DNA of 64,000 nt from Algicella marina (GTDB lineage Bacteria; Pseudomonadota; Alphaproteobacteria; Rhodobacterales; Rhodobacteraceae): the NCBI RefSeq assembly GCF_009931615.1, contig NZ_CP046620.1, positions 3,766,501 through 3,830,500 on the forward strand, given 5' to 3'. Below, one piece after another: positions 55,181-64,000 of this stretch (its first letter is position 1; every line of letters begins with the position of its first letter). Below the pieces are notes generated by a model. That model saw only the letters and a program-made list of their open reading frames with translations, was not told the DNA's origin and ran no database searches. The translations under genes were made by a program, and so were the position numbers.

Positions 55181-57322
55181 ATGATCTCTGACGATCAACT
55201 TGTCGATCTGATCAAAGCCTACAATCCCCGGACTGATGAAGCATTGATACGCAGCGCCTATGCCTATGGGAAGCAGGCGCATGAGGGTCAGGTACGCGTT
55301 TCGGGCGAGCCCTATTTTTCCCATCCGCTGGAAGTCGCGGCGCTGATGACAGAGCAGCGCCTCGACGATACTTCGATCATCACGGCAATGCTGCATGATA
55401 CGATCGAGGATACCGGCTCCACCTACAGCGCCATCTCCGATTTGTTTGGAGAGGAAATCGCGCGGCAGGTGGACGGTGTCACCAAACTCACGAACCTCGA
55501 ACTTTCGTCCGTAGAGACCAAGCAGGCGGAAAATTTTCGCAAACTGCTTATGGCGATGTCTCGCGATCCACGGGTGCTGCTGGTCAAATTGGCGGACCGG
55601 TTGCACAATATGCGCACCATTCGTTTCCTCCCGCACGAGAAACAGATACGAAAATCGCGGGAAACAATGGACATCTATGCGCCTTTGGCGGGTCGCATGG
55701 GGATGCAATCCATCCGCGAGGAACTGGAAGATATTTCCTTCCGAATCCTCAACCCGGAGGCCCGATCGTCCATCCTGCGTCGGTTTGTTTCTCTCCGCCG
55801 AGAAACAGGCGATCTGATTCCACAGATTACCGAAGATATCCGCAAGGTGCTCGATCAGGCCGGGGTGGAAGCGGAAGTATTCGGAAGACAGAAAAAGCCG
55901 TACTCCGTTTGGCGCAAGATGCAGGAAAAGGGAGAGGCGTTCGGGCGGCTTTCCGACATTTACGGCTTTCGGATAATCACTGACAGCGTCGATGAATGCT
56001 ACACCGTTCTCGGTGCGATACATCAACGCTGGAACGCCGTTCCGGGCAGGTTCAAGGATTATATCAGCCAGCCGAAATCCAACGGTTATCGCTCCATACA
56101 TACGACAGTTTCCGGCCGAAGTGCCAAACGGGTGGAAGTGCAGATCCGGACGCGAACCATGCATGAAGTCGCAGAGACCGGCATCGCGGCGCATTGGTCC
56201 TATCGTGAGGGCGAACGCTTCCAGAATCCTTTCGTGGTCGATCCTGTACGCTGGCTGGAACGGTTGACGGAGCGTTTCGAAGCCGCGGACAACCCCAACG
56301 ATTTTCTTGAGCACGTGAAGCTCGAGATGTTCACCGACCAAGTCTTCTGCTTCACGCCCAAAGGTGAGGTGATCAAATTGCCTCGTGGGGCGACGCCGAT
56401 CGACTTTGCCTACGCAATTCATACCCGAATCGGCGACAGCTGCGTTGGGGCTAAAGTGGACAACCAGCGCGTGCCTCTTTGGACCAGGCTTCGCAATGGC
56501 CAGTCTGTCACCATCATTCGCGCAGAAGGTCAGCGGCCACAGGCAAGTTGGGAAGAAATGGTTGTCACAGGCAGGGCCAAATCTGCAATTCGCCGCAGCC
56601 TGCGTGAGGAGAGCCGGTCCGCCCATATCCGACTTGGACGCGAGATTGCGCGCGTGGCACTGGAGCGGGTCGGAAAGACTGCTTCGGACAAGGCGCTTGA
56701 TACAGCAGCCGACAGGTTCGGCCTTACGGACTCGCAAGACCTGCTTGAAAGGATTGGTGGCGCGCTCATTACTGGCCAAGATCTCGTGGGAATGCTTTAT
56801 CCGGAGTTGCACAACACGGAAGGCGTCACATACGAGGTCAGCCCGAATTCCGGCATCGTCGGTCTCGATTCGAACCAGGTTGCTCAGCCTGCACCCTGCT
56901 GCCAGCCCATTCCCGGTGAGAGAATTGTAGGCATAGCGATCCGTGGTCATGGCGTCGAAGTGCACGCCATCGATTGTCGCTCACTTGCAGAGCTGGAAGA
57001 GAAGGCTGATGAGTGGCTGGATCTCGCCTGGACTGAAGAAGCCTCACGGATGCCGCATTTGGCATGCATAGAAGTCACATTGTCGAACGATGCTGGAAGC
57101 CTCGGCAAGGTCTGCACATTGATTGGCGAACAGCATGCGAATATCAGCGATATCGTTTTCACCGACAGAAAACCTGATTTTTACAAAATGGTGCTAGATC
57201 TAGAGGTACGGGATCTGGCCCACCTGCATAACGTCCAGACAGCCTTGGCGGCAGATTCGGCTGTGACACAGGTTATGCGGTTTCGGGGTGTTGTTCATGA
57301 ACAAGGCATGAGCGTAACCTGA
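55181..57322 (+). CDS. rsh: Bifunctional (p)ppGpp synthetase/hydrolase (Rsh)
   Basis: Controls the stringent response. The 713-residue product has the HD hydrolase domain (H48 in YFSHPLEVA, H72/D73 in HDTIEDTG), the synthetase domain (YGFRIITDSVDECYTVLGAI; KSNGYRSIHTT), TGS (FCFTPKGEVIKLPRGATPID) and a C-terminal ACT domain. HD is intact, so it should both make and degrade ppGpp. 23 bases after rpoZ. Confidence 0.95.
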   Translation: MISDDQLVDLIKAYNPRTDEALIRSAYAYGKQAHEGQVRVSGEPYFSHPLEVAALMTEQRLDDTSIITAMLHDTIEDTGSTYSAISDLFGEEIARQVDGVTKLTNLELSSVETKQAENFRKLLMAMSRDPRVLLVKLADRLHNMRTIRFLPHEKQIRKSRETMDIYAPLAGRMGMQSIREELEDISFRILNPEARSSILRRFVSLRRETGDLIPQITEDIRKVLDQAGVEAEVFGRQKKPYSVWRKMQEKGEAFGRLSDIYGFRIITDSVDECYTVLGAIHQRWNAVPGRFKDYISQPKSNGYRSIHTTVSGRSAKRVEVQIRTRTMHEVAETGIAAHWSYREGERFQNPFVVDPVRWLERLTERFEAADNPNDFLEHVKLEMFTDQVFCFTPKGEVIKLPRGATPIDFAYAIHTRIGDSCVGAKVDNQRVPLWTRLRNGQSVTIIRAEGQRPQASWEEMVVTGRAKSAIRRSLREESRSAHIRLGREIARVALERVGKTASDKALDTAADRFGLTDSQDLLERIGGALITGQDLVGMLYPELHNTEGVTYEVSPNSGIVGLDSNQVAQPAPCCQPIPGERIVGIAIRGHGVEVHAIDCRSLAELEEKADEWLDLAWTEEASRMPHLACIEVTLSNDAGSLGKVCTLIGEQHANISDIVFTDRKPDFYKMVLDLEVRDLAHLHNVQTALAADSAVTQVMRFRGVVHEQGMSVT

Positions 57323-57399
57323 AGAGAATCGAGCAAGGTGCGGTGAGGGCCGCAGACTGACAGTTCCGCCGCAATGCGGAAGTAAAGGGGTAGGAGAGA

Positions 57400-58053
57400 A
57401 TGGTTTTCAAGCGCCGCGAACGGCAAAGCTGGCTTCAGCGCGCGCGTGACATTCTGTATCCGAGAGCTGGCTGGCGGCGTACAATTGAATACCTTGGCCA
57501 CCGGGTCAAACGTTTGCCAGATACGCCGCACAAGATCGCTCTGGGTTTTGCCTGCGGCGTATTCGTGTCCTTTTCTCCGTTGTTTGGATTTCACTTCGTT
57601 TTTGCAGGCCTCTGCGCGATGCTTGTTCGCGGCAACGTGCTGGCTAGTTTTCTCGGCACGCTCGTGGGTAATCCGCTGACGTTTCCGTTCATAGCCACTA
57701 CTTCATTGTCACTTGGGCGTCGTTTCATGGGCATCTCATCCGGTGAGATGGGGTTCGGCAGCGTCAAGACTGCGTTTGTCGAAGCCTTTGCCGGCCTGTG
57801 GCAGAGCTTGAAGGCAGCGTTTGGCATGGCAGAGCCTGCTCTGGGCAGGCTGGAGCCTTTCTGGACAGACATTTTCCTTCCATACAGTGTTGGCGGTATC
57901 ATTCCCGGGTTGATTACTGCTGCAGGATTCTACTTTCTTACCAGACCGCTGATCGCCGCCTATCAGGTGCGCCGTCGTTCCCGTTTGCTGGAGCGTGCGA
58001 AAGAGAAGCTGGTGCGCAAGAAGGGAAGCAAGATGGTCGGGGAGCACTCCTGA
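57400..58053 (+). CDS. DUF2062 membrane protein
   Basis: A 217-residue protein with about three helices and the DUF2062 hallmark [20 protein letters not shown], then [10 protein letters not shown]. Basic N- and C-termini ([19 protein letters not shown]). Function unknown, but its place before pdxJ is conserved. Confidence 0.88.
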   Translation: MVFKRRERQSWLQRARDILYPRAGWRRTIEYLGHRVKRLPDTPHKIALGFACGVFVSFSPLFGFHFVFAGLCAMLVRGNVLASFLGTLVGNPLTFPFIATTSLSLGRRFMGISSGEMGFGSVKTAFVEAFAGLWQSLKAAFGMAEPALGRLEPFWTDIFLPYSVGGIIPGLITAAGFYFLTRPLIAAYQVRRRSRLLERAKEKLVRKKGSKMVGEHS

Positions 58054-58079
58054 CGGGGCTTCCAGAAAGTGGGGAGACC

Positions 58080-58862
58080 ATGACGGATCGCAAACCTTTG
58101 GGCCGCCTGCGCCTTGGCGTCAATATCGACCATGTAGCGACCGTGCGGAATGCACGCGGCGGCGATACGCCAGATCCGATTCGCGCGGCGAAATTGGCGG
58201 AAGCGGCGGGGGCTGACGGAGTGACGGCGCATCTGCGTGAGGATAGGCGCCACATAACGGACAAAGACATCGACGGTTTGGTGCAGACTTTGTCCGTCCC
58301 GCTGAATTTCGAAATGGCGGCCACCGATGAAATGCAGGCGATCGCACTGCGCCATCGCCCGCATGCCGTTTGCATCGTTCCTGAAAAACGTCAGGAACGA
58401 ACGACGGAGGGCGGTCTTGAGGTTGCACGGGAGGAAAACCGGCTTGCGCATTTCATCGCACCCTTGGCCGATGCCGGTTGCAGGGTGTCGATCTTCATTG
58501 CCGCTGATCAGCGGCAGATTGAAGCTGCGGCTCGTATTGGTGCGCCAGTAATAGAACTGCATACAGGTGCTTATTGCGATGCGCACGCCGAAGGGCGGGT
58601 GGCGGAGCGTGATGCAGAACTCGCGCGACTGAATGATATGGCTTCATTCGCCGCCGGTCTCGGCCTCGAAGTTCATGCTGGCCATGGTCTGACTTACGAA
58701 ACGGTCAAACCAATTGCAGCTATCCCCGAGGTGATGGAACTGAACATTGGCCACTTCATAATCGGTGAAGCGATTTTCAGTGGTCTTGACAGCGCCATTC
58801 GCCGGATGCGCGCAATGATGGATGATGCGAGACACGACGCGTTCGGTACCGGGGTTGCCTGA
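58080..58862 (+). CDS. pdxJ: Pyridoxine 5'-phosphate synthase
   Basis: Joins 1-deoxyxylulose 5-phosphate and aminoacetone 3-phosphate to pyridoxine phosphate (vitamin B6). The 260-residue barrel has [43 protein letters not shown] and ELHTGAYC. The ATG at 58080 follows GGGGAGA. Several PLP enzymes lie in this window. Confidence 0.96.
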   Translation: MTDRKPLGRLRLGVNIDHVATVRNARGGDTPDPIRAAKLAEAAGADGVTAHLREDRRHITDKDIDGLVQTLSVPLNFEMAATDEMQAIALRHRPHAVCIVPEKRQERTTEGGLEVAREENRLAHFIAPLADAGCRVSIFIAADQRQIEAAARIGAPVIELHTGAYCDAHAEGRVAERDAELARLNDMASFAAGLGLEVHAGHGLTYETVKPIAAIPEVMELNIGHFIIGEAIFSGLDSAIRRMRAMMDDARHDAFGTGVA

Positions 58863-58882
58863 GACACGCGGCGGGGTCCGGA

Positions 58883-59512
58883 ATGCCTTGGCATGATCTT
58901 TTGTCAGTCTTTGGGCTGTACGCGCTGACACTTTTCTCGCCGGGCCCTGCGAAGTTGGCGGTAATCGGCGTGGCGCTGTCATCCGGGCGATACCTCGGCT
59001 TGGCAACTTCGCTGGGCGTAACGATGGCGTCGGTGGCATGGAGCACCGGCGCGGCGATTGGTGCCACTACGTTGGTGAGGACTTGGCCGGAAAGTGTGGT
59101 TTTGCTACGCCTTCTAGGCTCAGGTTACCTCCTTTGGCTGGCGTTCGTCTTTGGTCGGGCCGGATGGCGTGGTGGTTCCGACCGTAAGATACTACCGACG
59201 CTCGCCCCGGAGTCGTGGCCACACGCCTTTCTCATCGGATTCTCGATCCATCTGGCCAATCCCAATGCCGCGTTGTTCTGGATCGGGCTCTTCGCCCTAG
59301 TTGTGACGCCTGGCGTCGGTGCGTTTACGCTTGGCGTGGTTGTCGCAGGGTGCGGTATGATGGCCCTAGCTGGATTCGGTACATATGCATTGGTCTTTTC
59401 TGGCCAAAAGGTACGCGGCGCAGTTGGCGGCCGAAGCCGGGCTATTGCAATCGGTGCATCGTGTATCCTGGCAATGGTGGCACTCCGCATTGCTTTCCTG
59501 TCGCTGGCATAG
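58883..59512 (+). CDS. LysE-family translocator
   Basis: A 209-residue membrane protein of about six helices with FSPGPAKLAVIGVALSSGR near the N-terminus and IHLANPNAALFWIGLFAL (the LysE NPK-like region), probably an exporter of amino acids or homoserine lactones. It lies between pdxJ and acpS, which are often adjacent in relatives, so it may be an insertion. Confidence 0.85.
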   Translation: MPWHDLLSVFGLYALTLFSPGPAKLAVIGVALSSGRYLGLATSLGVTMASVAWSTGAAIGATTLVRTWPESVVLLRLLGSGYLLWLAFVFGRAGWRGGSDRKILPTLAPESWPHAFLIGFSIHLANPNAALFWIGLFALVVTPGVGAFTLGVVVAGCGMMALAGFGTYALVFSGQKVRGAVGGRSRAIAIGASCILAMVALRIAFLSLA

Positions 59513-59560
59513 ACCGGTTGGAGGGGATAAGGTTTGCCGGATTTTAAGCGGGCGGAGCAG

Positions 59561-59983
59561 ATGATCCTGGGGATAGGTACCGACCTTTGTAACATTGATC
59601 GGATTTCAGGCACCCTGGAACGCTTCGGCGACCGGTTCCGAAATCGTGTGTTCACTGAAATAGAGCAACGCAAGGCGGAGAGGCGGGCCGATACCGCAGG
59701 AACCTATGCCAAGCGGTGGGCCGCGAAAGAGGCTTGTTCCAAGGCACTGGGCACAGGATTACGGATGGGAATCAGTTGGAAGGATATGCGTGTCTCTAAC
59801 ATCTCCACCGGACAACCGCGGATGGAGGTGACGGGGTGGGCGGCGGAGCGACTGGCGGAGATGACGCCGCCCGGCTACGAGGCGCATATTCATGTCACCC
59901 TGACCGACGATCATCCGTGGGCTCAGGCGTTCGTGATCATAGAGGCACTGCCGGTCGGAGTGTCACCCACCGCATCCGCTTGA
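59561..59983 (+). CDS. acpS: Holo-acyl-carrier-protein synthase
   Basis: Attaches 4'-phosphopantetheine to acyl carrier protein. The 140-residue product has [14 protein letters not shown] with the Mg-binding Asp, [18 protein letters not shown] with the catalytic Glu, and [11 protein letters not shown]. The ATG at 59561 places GIGTDL at the terminus. Before lepB. Confidence 0.94.
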   Translation: MILGIGTDLCNIDRISGTLERFGDRFRNRVFTEIEQRKAERRADTAGTYAKRWAAKEACSKALGTGLRMGISWKDMRVSNISTGQPRMEVTGWAAERLAEMTPPGYEAHIHVTLTDDHPWAQAFVIIEALPVGVSPTASA

Positions 59984-60046
59984 CACTGCAGGGCCGCCGC
60001 GCGACAACCCGCCGGTAAATCAAAAACGACGGAAGCGGGCAGGCCT

Positions 60047-60853
60047 ATGGCATCCAAGACCAAATCGAGCGGCGGTGGCTTGGGCGAGCTTATCAAGACG
60101 ATTGTCTATGCGCTGCTGCTCGCCGGGCTAATCCGGACGATCATCTTCCAACCGTTCTGGATTCCGACCGGCTCCATGAAGCCCACCCTGCTGATCGGTG
60201 ATTTCTTGTTTGTGAACAAGTTCGCCTATGGCTATTCAGCGTACTCCTGTCCGGGATATCGTGATTTCAATCTTTGCGCGTTCGCCGAAGGGTCGGACAA
60301 ACGTCTGCTCGAATCCATGCCGGAGCGTGGTGATGTCGTTGTCTTCCGGCACCCCGTCAGTGGGCAAGACTACATTAAGCGGCTGATCGGCCTGCCTGGC
60401 GATACAATCGAAGTGCGAAATGGCCAGGTAATCCTCAATGGGGAGACAGTGTCGCAAGAGCTTGCCGCGCCCTTCGTGGAAATCAAGGAGCTGCAAGGGC
60501 CAGCGCGTTCGTTGCCGCAATGTACGGAAAATGTGGGGCTCGGCGGACGTTGCGAGAAGGAACAGTTTGTTGAAACGCTGCCCAATGGCGTTGCGCATGC
60601 CACGTTGAGCTTCGGCACCACTACCGGCGACAATTCCGGCCCGTTTACTGTACCCGACCGCCAGTTCTTCTTCATGGGTGACAACCGTGACAACTCCCTC
60701 GACAGTCGGTTCGCACGTCCGCGCGGCGTAGGCTTCGTGCCGATGGAAAACCTGATCGGCCGTGCAGACAGGGTGATTTTCTCGTCCGCCGGGAAGTCCA
60801 TTCTGTTCTTCTGGACATGGCGGAGTGACCGTTTTTTCAAGGCAATTGAATAG
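60047..60853 (+). CDS. lepB: Signal peptidase I
   Basis: Cleaves signal peptides of exported proteins. The 268-residue product has one N-terminal helix ([20 protein letters not shown]), the catalytic Ser 43 in PTGSMKPTL, Lys 111 in [11 protein letters not shown], and the box [11 protein letters not shown]. It is upstream of rnc and era as in many bacteria. Confidence 0.96.
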   Translation: MASKTKSSGGGLGELIKTIVYALLLAGLIRTIIFQPFWIPTGSMKPTLLIGDFLFVNKFAYGYSAYSCPGYRDFNLCAFAEGSDKRLLESMPERGDVVVFRHPVSGQDYIKRLIGLPGDTIEVRNGQVILNGETVSQELAAPFVEIKELQGPARSLPQCTENVGLGGRCEKEQFVETLPNGVAHATLSFGTTTGDNSGPFTVPDRQFFFMGDNRDNSLDSRFARPRGVGFVPMENLIGRADRVIFSSAGKSILFFWTWRSDRFFKAIE

Positions 60854-60903
60854 CGCCGCCAACGCTGGCACGCTGTAGCATCAGTAGATTGAAGGGCCGA
60901 TGC

Positions 60904-61587
60904 ATGAAGCTGAACCCTGCGCAAGAGCGTTTTTCCAAGAACATCGGGCTGACTTTCCGCAACCCTGACCTACTGCTTGAGGCACTGACACATGCCTCCC
61001 TTTCTGGTGCGCCGCAGCGTGACAATCAACGGTTGGAATTCCTGGGCGATAGGGTTCTAGGATTGGTGATCGCCGAAGTTCTGCTTCAACAGGCACCTGA
61101 AGCTAACGAAGGAGAATTGGCGCCTCGTTTCAATGCACTCGTACGCAAGGAGACCTGCGCCGATGTCGCTGTCCAGATTGATCTCGGAAGTGCACTTATG
61201 ATGGGGCGGTCCGAACAGGCATCCGGCGGTCGCCGCAAGACAGCGCTCTTGGGGGACGCAATGGAAGCCTTGATTGCGGCAGTCTATGAGGACAAGGGAT
61301 TCGAGGCGGCACGTGCCTTCGTGCTTGATCTTTGGGGAGACCGCGTCGCTGCGGTGGACGAAAACTCACAGGATGCCAAGACAGCGCTGCAGGAATGGGC
61401 ACAGGCACGCGGCATGACACCACCCGCATACATCGAGATGTCGCGCGAAGGGCCAGACCATGCCCCTGTCTTCGAAATTTCGGTAGAACTCGAAAACGGA
61501 GCCAACGCCATCGGTCGTGCCGGTTCCAAGAGAGCTGCGCAGCAGTCGGCCGCGGCGGCCTTGCTGACTGCCCTTACAGGAGAATAA
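60904..61587 (+). CDS. rnc: Ribonuclease III
   Basis: Cleaves double-stranded RNA in rRNA processing. The 227-residue product has the signature [18 protein letters not shown], the acidic residues in [14 protein letters not shown], and a C-terminal dsRNA-binding domain ([24 protein letters not shown]). The ATG at 60904 is used; 4 bases separate it from era. Confidence 0.96.
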   Translation: MKLNPAQERFSKNIGLTFRNPDLLLEALTHASLSGAPQRDNQRLEFLGDRVLGLVIAEVLLQQAPEANEGELAPRFNALVRKETCADVAVQIDLGSALMMGRSEQASGGRRKTALLGDAMEALIAAVYEDKGFEAARAFVLDLWGDRVAAVDENSQDAKTALQEWAQARGMTPPAYIEMSREGPDHAPVFEISVELENGANAIGRAGSKRAAQQSAAAALLTALTGE

Positions 61588-61591
61588 TCTG

Positions 61592-62500
61592 ATGACCACA
61601 CGTGCCGGCTTCATTGCCCTGATCGGAGAACCGAATGCCGGCAAGTCGACCCTGCTGAACCGCATGGTGGGCGCAAAAATCTCGATTGTTACGCATAAGG
61701 TTCAGACGACCCGGGCCCGAATTCGTGGCGTGGCGCTGGAGGGCGATAGCCAACTGGTCTTCGTAGATACGCCAGGTCTCTTCAAGCCGCGCCGCAGGCT
61801 TGACCGGGCCATGGTCAGCGCGGCATGGGCCGGTGCGGGAGATGCCGATATCGTGGTCCTGATGGTGGAGGCTCACCGAGGCATCACCGAGGGAGTGGAA
61901 AACATACTTTCGGCTTTGGCTGAGCGCGGCGGGGAAAGGCCGGTGGTTCTCGCCATCAACAAGATCGACCGTGTACAGCGTGACAAGCTTCTGTCCCTTA
62001 CGCAGGATCTCAACGAGCGGTTCAAGTTTGAGGCAACATTCATGATCTCAGCCGAGAAAGGCTACGGTGTCGACGACCTTCGCCGCTGGATTGCTGATCG
62101 TCTGCCGGAAAGCCCTTGGCTTTATCCTGAAGATCAGATTGCCGATATTCCTATGCGGATGATCGCAGCGGAGATGACGCGGGAAAAACTGACGCTGCGA
62201 CTGCATCAGGAGTTGCCGTACCAGTTGACGGTTGAGACCGAGAATTGGGAAGAACGCAAGGACGGATCGGTTCGAATTGATCAGGTCATCTATGTCGCAC
62301 GCTCTGGCCACAAGGGTATCGCGCTTGGTCCGAAGGGGGAAACAATCAAAGCCGTTTCGATTGCTGCGCGCGAGGAGATCTCGGAATTTCTGGGTCGAGC
62401 CGTACACCTTTTCCTTCAGGTCCGGGTACGTGAGGGCTGGCAGGAAGAGGCGGAGCGCTATTCGGAGATCGGTCTCGATTTTTCCGACGGGCAGGAGTAA
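61592..62500 (+). CDS. era: GTPase Era
   Basis: Binds 16S rRNA and aids 30S assembly. The 302-residue product has G1 GEPNAGKST (12-20), G3 DTPG, G4 NKID and a C-terminal KH domain with GPKGETIKAVS. 5 bases precede the DUF1491 TTG start. Confidence 0.96.
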   Translation: MTTRAGFIALIGEPNAGKSTLLNRMVGAKISIVTHKVQTTRARIRGVALEGDSQLVFVDTPGLFKPRRRLDRAMVSAAWAGAGDADIVVLMVEAHRGITEGVENILSALAERGGERPVVLAINKIDRVQRDKLLSLTQDLNERFKFEATFMISAEKGYGVDDLRRWIADRLPESPWLYPEDQIADIPMRMIAAEMTREKLTLRLHQELPYQLTVETENWEERKDGSVRIDQVIYVARSGHKGIALGPKGETIKAVSIAAREEISEFLGRAVHLFLQVRVREGWQEEAERYSEIGLDFSDGQE

Positions 62501-62505
62501 CAGAG

Positions 62506-62832
62506 TTGCGATTGACGGCCGACTTTTGGGTGCATGCATATGTCGCGCGTCTCGCACAGGCTGGCATCCCAGCGTTCATCACCGCGCATGGTGACGACAC
62601 TGCCGGTGCCGTCATCGTCAAATCCAACACACTGGACGGCAAGGCGCAGGCCTACGTGCGCAGCTTCGATTTCGATGGTAATCGCAGTTGGGTGATGTTG
62701 GAAGAGGGAGCGGAGCCGGATGTCGATGCGGCCCTCGCGCGGCAGCGGCGATATGATAGCGATCTCTGGATCGTGGAGGTAGAAGATCGACAGGGCCGGA
62801 CGCTTCTGGATGCTGAAGGTCTCGCCGATTAG
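62506..62832 (+). CDS. DUF1491 family protein
   Basis: A 108-residue protein from a TTG start (LTADFWVHAYVARLAQAGIP), the DUF1491 N-terminus. Further family segments are GAVIVKSNTLDGKAQAYVRS and the C-terminal DSDLWIVEVEDRQGR. Function unknown, but the era-DUF1491-recO order is typical of alphaproteobacteria. GGAG lies 9 bases before the start. Confidence 0.87.
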   Translation: MRLTADFWVHAYVARLAQAGIPAFITAHGDDTAGAVIVKSNTLDGKAQAYVRSFDFDGNRSWVMLEEGAEPDVDAALARQRRYDSDLWIVEVEDRQGRTLLDAEGLAD

Positions 62833-62906
62833 ATTCCAGAGCGGCTTGAACATCGAAGGCAACAAGGCTCCACTGCATCGGCAGAATGCAAAGGACGCGG
62901 TGAAGG

Positions 62907-63629
62907 ATGGAGTGGCAGGACAGCGGGATATTGCTTGCTACACGCCCGCATGGCGAAACATCGGCTATCGTAGAGATATTGACCGTGGATCATGGGCGCC
63001 ACGCAGGAATCGTGCGCGGTGGCGTCTCCCGAAGGTTGCGTCCGGTCCTGCAACCCGGCAGCGGTGTCCATGTGACTTGGCGGGCCCGGCTGGAGGCGCA
63101 CCTCGGGACGTTCACGGTGGAACCGGAAAAATCGCGAGCCCATCTTCTGTCCAGCCGAACTGGGCTGGCCGGTTTGAACGCCATCACGGCCATGGCACGT
63201 GCCCTTCTGCCTGAACGGGAACCCTTTCGGGACCAGTACCAAGCAACGAAGGCTTTGCTGGATCGAATGGACACGCCCGACTGGCCTGCCCATTACATCC
63301 TCTGGGAAATCCGCTTGCTGGAAGGACTTGGTTATCGCCTGACCCTACAAAATTGTGCGGTTACGGGTATTTCCACGGGGCTCGCCTACGTGTCTCCGAA
63401 GTCCGGTCATGCAGTCACGGCGGAAGCAGGGGCGGAATACGCGGATCGGTTATTGCCGTTGCCGCCGTTTCTCCGCCCCGAGGCTAGCGACATCCCGATT
63501 TCCAGGGAGCATTTGCAACAGGGTATGGCCCTCACCGGTCATTTCCTGCGCAACTGGGTGTGTCATGCCACGGGAGTGGAGCACTTGCCGCCGGCGCGGG
63601 AAAGACTGGAAGCAGTCCTGACACGTTGA
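62907..63629 (+). CDS. recO: DNA repair protein RecO
   Basis: Recombination mediator that loads RecA with RecF/RecR. The 240-residue product has an N-terminal OB fold (DSGILLATRPHGETSAIVEI; GRHAGIVRGGVSR), WRARLEAHLGTF and a helical C-terminal part with LLEGLGYRL. The usual zinc cysteines are reduced here (LQNCAVTG). Last gene of the rpoZ-recO run. Confidence 0.93.
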   Translation: MEWQDSGILLATRPHGETSAIVEILTVDHGRHAGIVRGGVSRRLRPVLQPGSGVHVTWRARLEAHLGTFTVEPEKSRAHLLSSRTGLAGLNAITAMARALLPEREPFRDQYQATKALLDRMDTPDWPAHYILWEIRLLEGLGYRLTLQNCAVTGISTGLAYVSPKSGHAVTAEAGAEYADRLLPLPPFLRPEASDIPISREHLQQGMALTGHFLRNWVCHATGVEHLPPARERLEAVLTR

Positions 63630-63631
63630 AA

Positions 63632-64000
63632 TCAGCCATTCCCGCGGCGTACAAAATACAGGCTGTTCTCGTCCACATCACTAAGGAGCAGGCTGTCGCC
63701 AGCAACCTCGGCATAATCGGAACTTTTAAGGATGGCGAGGTAGCTCTGTTCGTCCGGCAGCGCAGGACAACTCCGCAGGGTTACGGCCAGTTTCTCGATC
63801 TCGAACCACGGCAATGGCGCGGATTGCTCGCCCGTGTAACTGTTGCAGGGCAACAGGCCTTGGAGTTTGCCGTTGGCCAGGAAAGTCAGCGTCATCCGGC
63901 TCGCCGCTGGCAGACCGTTCACGGTCTCAAGTTCCCACACCGTACCGAGCGGCGCGGCAGCGCCCACCGTTTCCGAATATGGTGTGCAGGCAGCTGTCAA
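63632..64000 (-). CDS. META-domain lipoprotein (partial, 5' end outside)
   Basis: The gene leaves the window at its start. The visible 122 residues begin just before the lipobox-like LTAAC, so the signal peptide lies outside, followed by a META/HslJ domain (GTVWELETVNG; TLTFLANGKLQGLLPCNSYT; ENSLYFVR). HslJ-like proteins are linked to heat or novobiocin resistance; the role here is unknown. Its stop is 2 bases from the convergent recO end. Confidence 0.83.
   Translation of the reverse strand: MTAACTPYSETVGAAAPLGTVWELETVNGLPAASRMTLTFLANGKLQGLLPCNSYTGEQSAPLPWFEIEKLAVTLRSCPALPDEQSYLAILKSSDYAEVAGDSLLLSDVDENSLYFVRRGNG

Overview
The window reads as ordinary high-GC alphaproteobacterial chromosome, and the gene content and order point to the Rhodobacteraceae (Roseobacter/Rhodobacter group). 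The supporting signs are an Mcl1-type malyl-CoA lyase, the run rpoZ-rsh-DUF2062-pdxJ-acpS-lepB-rnc-era-DUF1491-recO, the def-def-like-fmt set, PhaR next to the pha genes, and many small family-typical proteins (DUF465, DUF2007, DUF1491, zinc-ribbon MJ0042). This placement is inference from content, not from a marker gene. I see no rRNA, tRNA, CRISPR array, insertion sequence or prophage.

Layout. 1-5.3 kb: end of an ETF-quinone oxidoreductase, a secreted TPR protein, ispE and a polyprenyl synthase, then small housekeeping genes. 5.3-11.6 kb: a glutamine amidotransferase, a GcvA-like LysR regulator and a polyhydroxyalkanoate cluster (small ORF-phaC-phaA-phaB on the minus strand, phaR divergent). 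11.6-20.3 kb: a compact heme-iron locus with TonB receptor, HmuS, the HmuTUV ABC importer, an IsdG-like monooxygenase and its own ExbB-ExbD-ExbD-TonB motor, headed by a TGA-N9-TCA iron box. 20.4-24.4 kb: an EAL phosphodiesterase behind a LexA-type box, a secreted DUF922-like protein, a TlpA thioredoxin, argH and a tiny LptM-like lipoprotein.

24.4-35.7 kb is accessory. It holds a P-loop kinase, two secreted PepSY-like proteins with long poly-aspartate tails plus a membrane-bound LuxR-type regulator, an MscS channel, DUF4394 and LysE proteins, a MerR-controlled MFS pump, and a 1059-residue self-sufficient reductive dehalogenase translationally coupled to a Pr6Pr membrane protein. This block separates argH/lipoprotein from lysA, which often lie together in related genomes.

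35.7-64 kb is again core: DUF2834, lysA, a TIGR02302 protein, ftsEX, plsC, accA, mcl1, an efflux pump, a PatB-like lyase, the deformylase pair and fmt, rnhA, ispH, a family 5-like uracil-DNA glycosylase, a NYN nuclease, folK, rpoZ to recO, and a truncated META-domain lipoprotein.

The strongest candidates for a little-described system are the reductive dehalogenase operon (31623-35422, with a cluster of GGTAA half-sites upstream) and the twin poly-Asp PepSY proteins with their membrane-tethered regulator (24981-26594).
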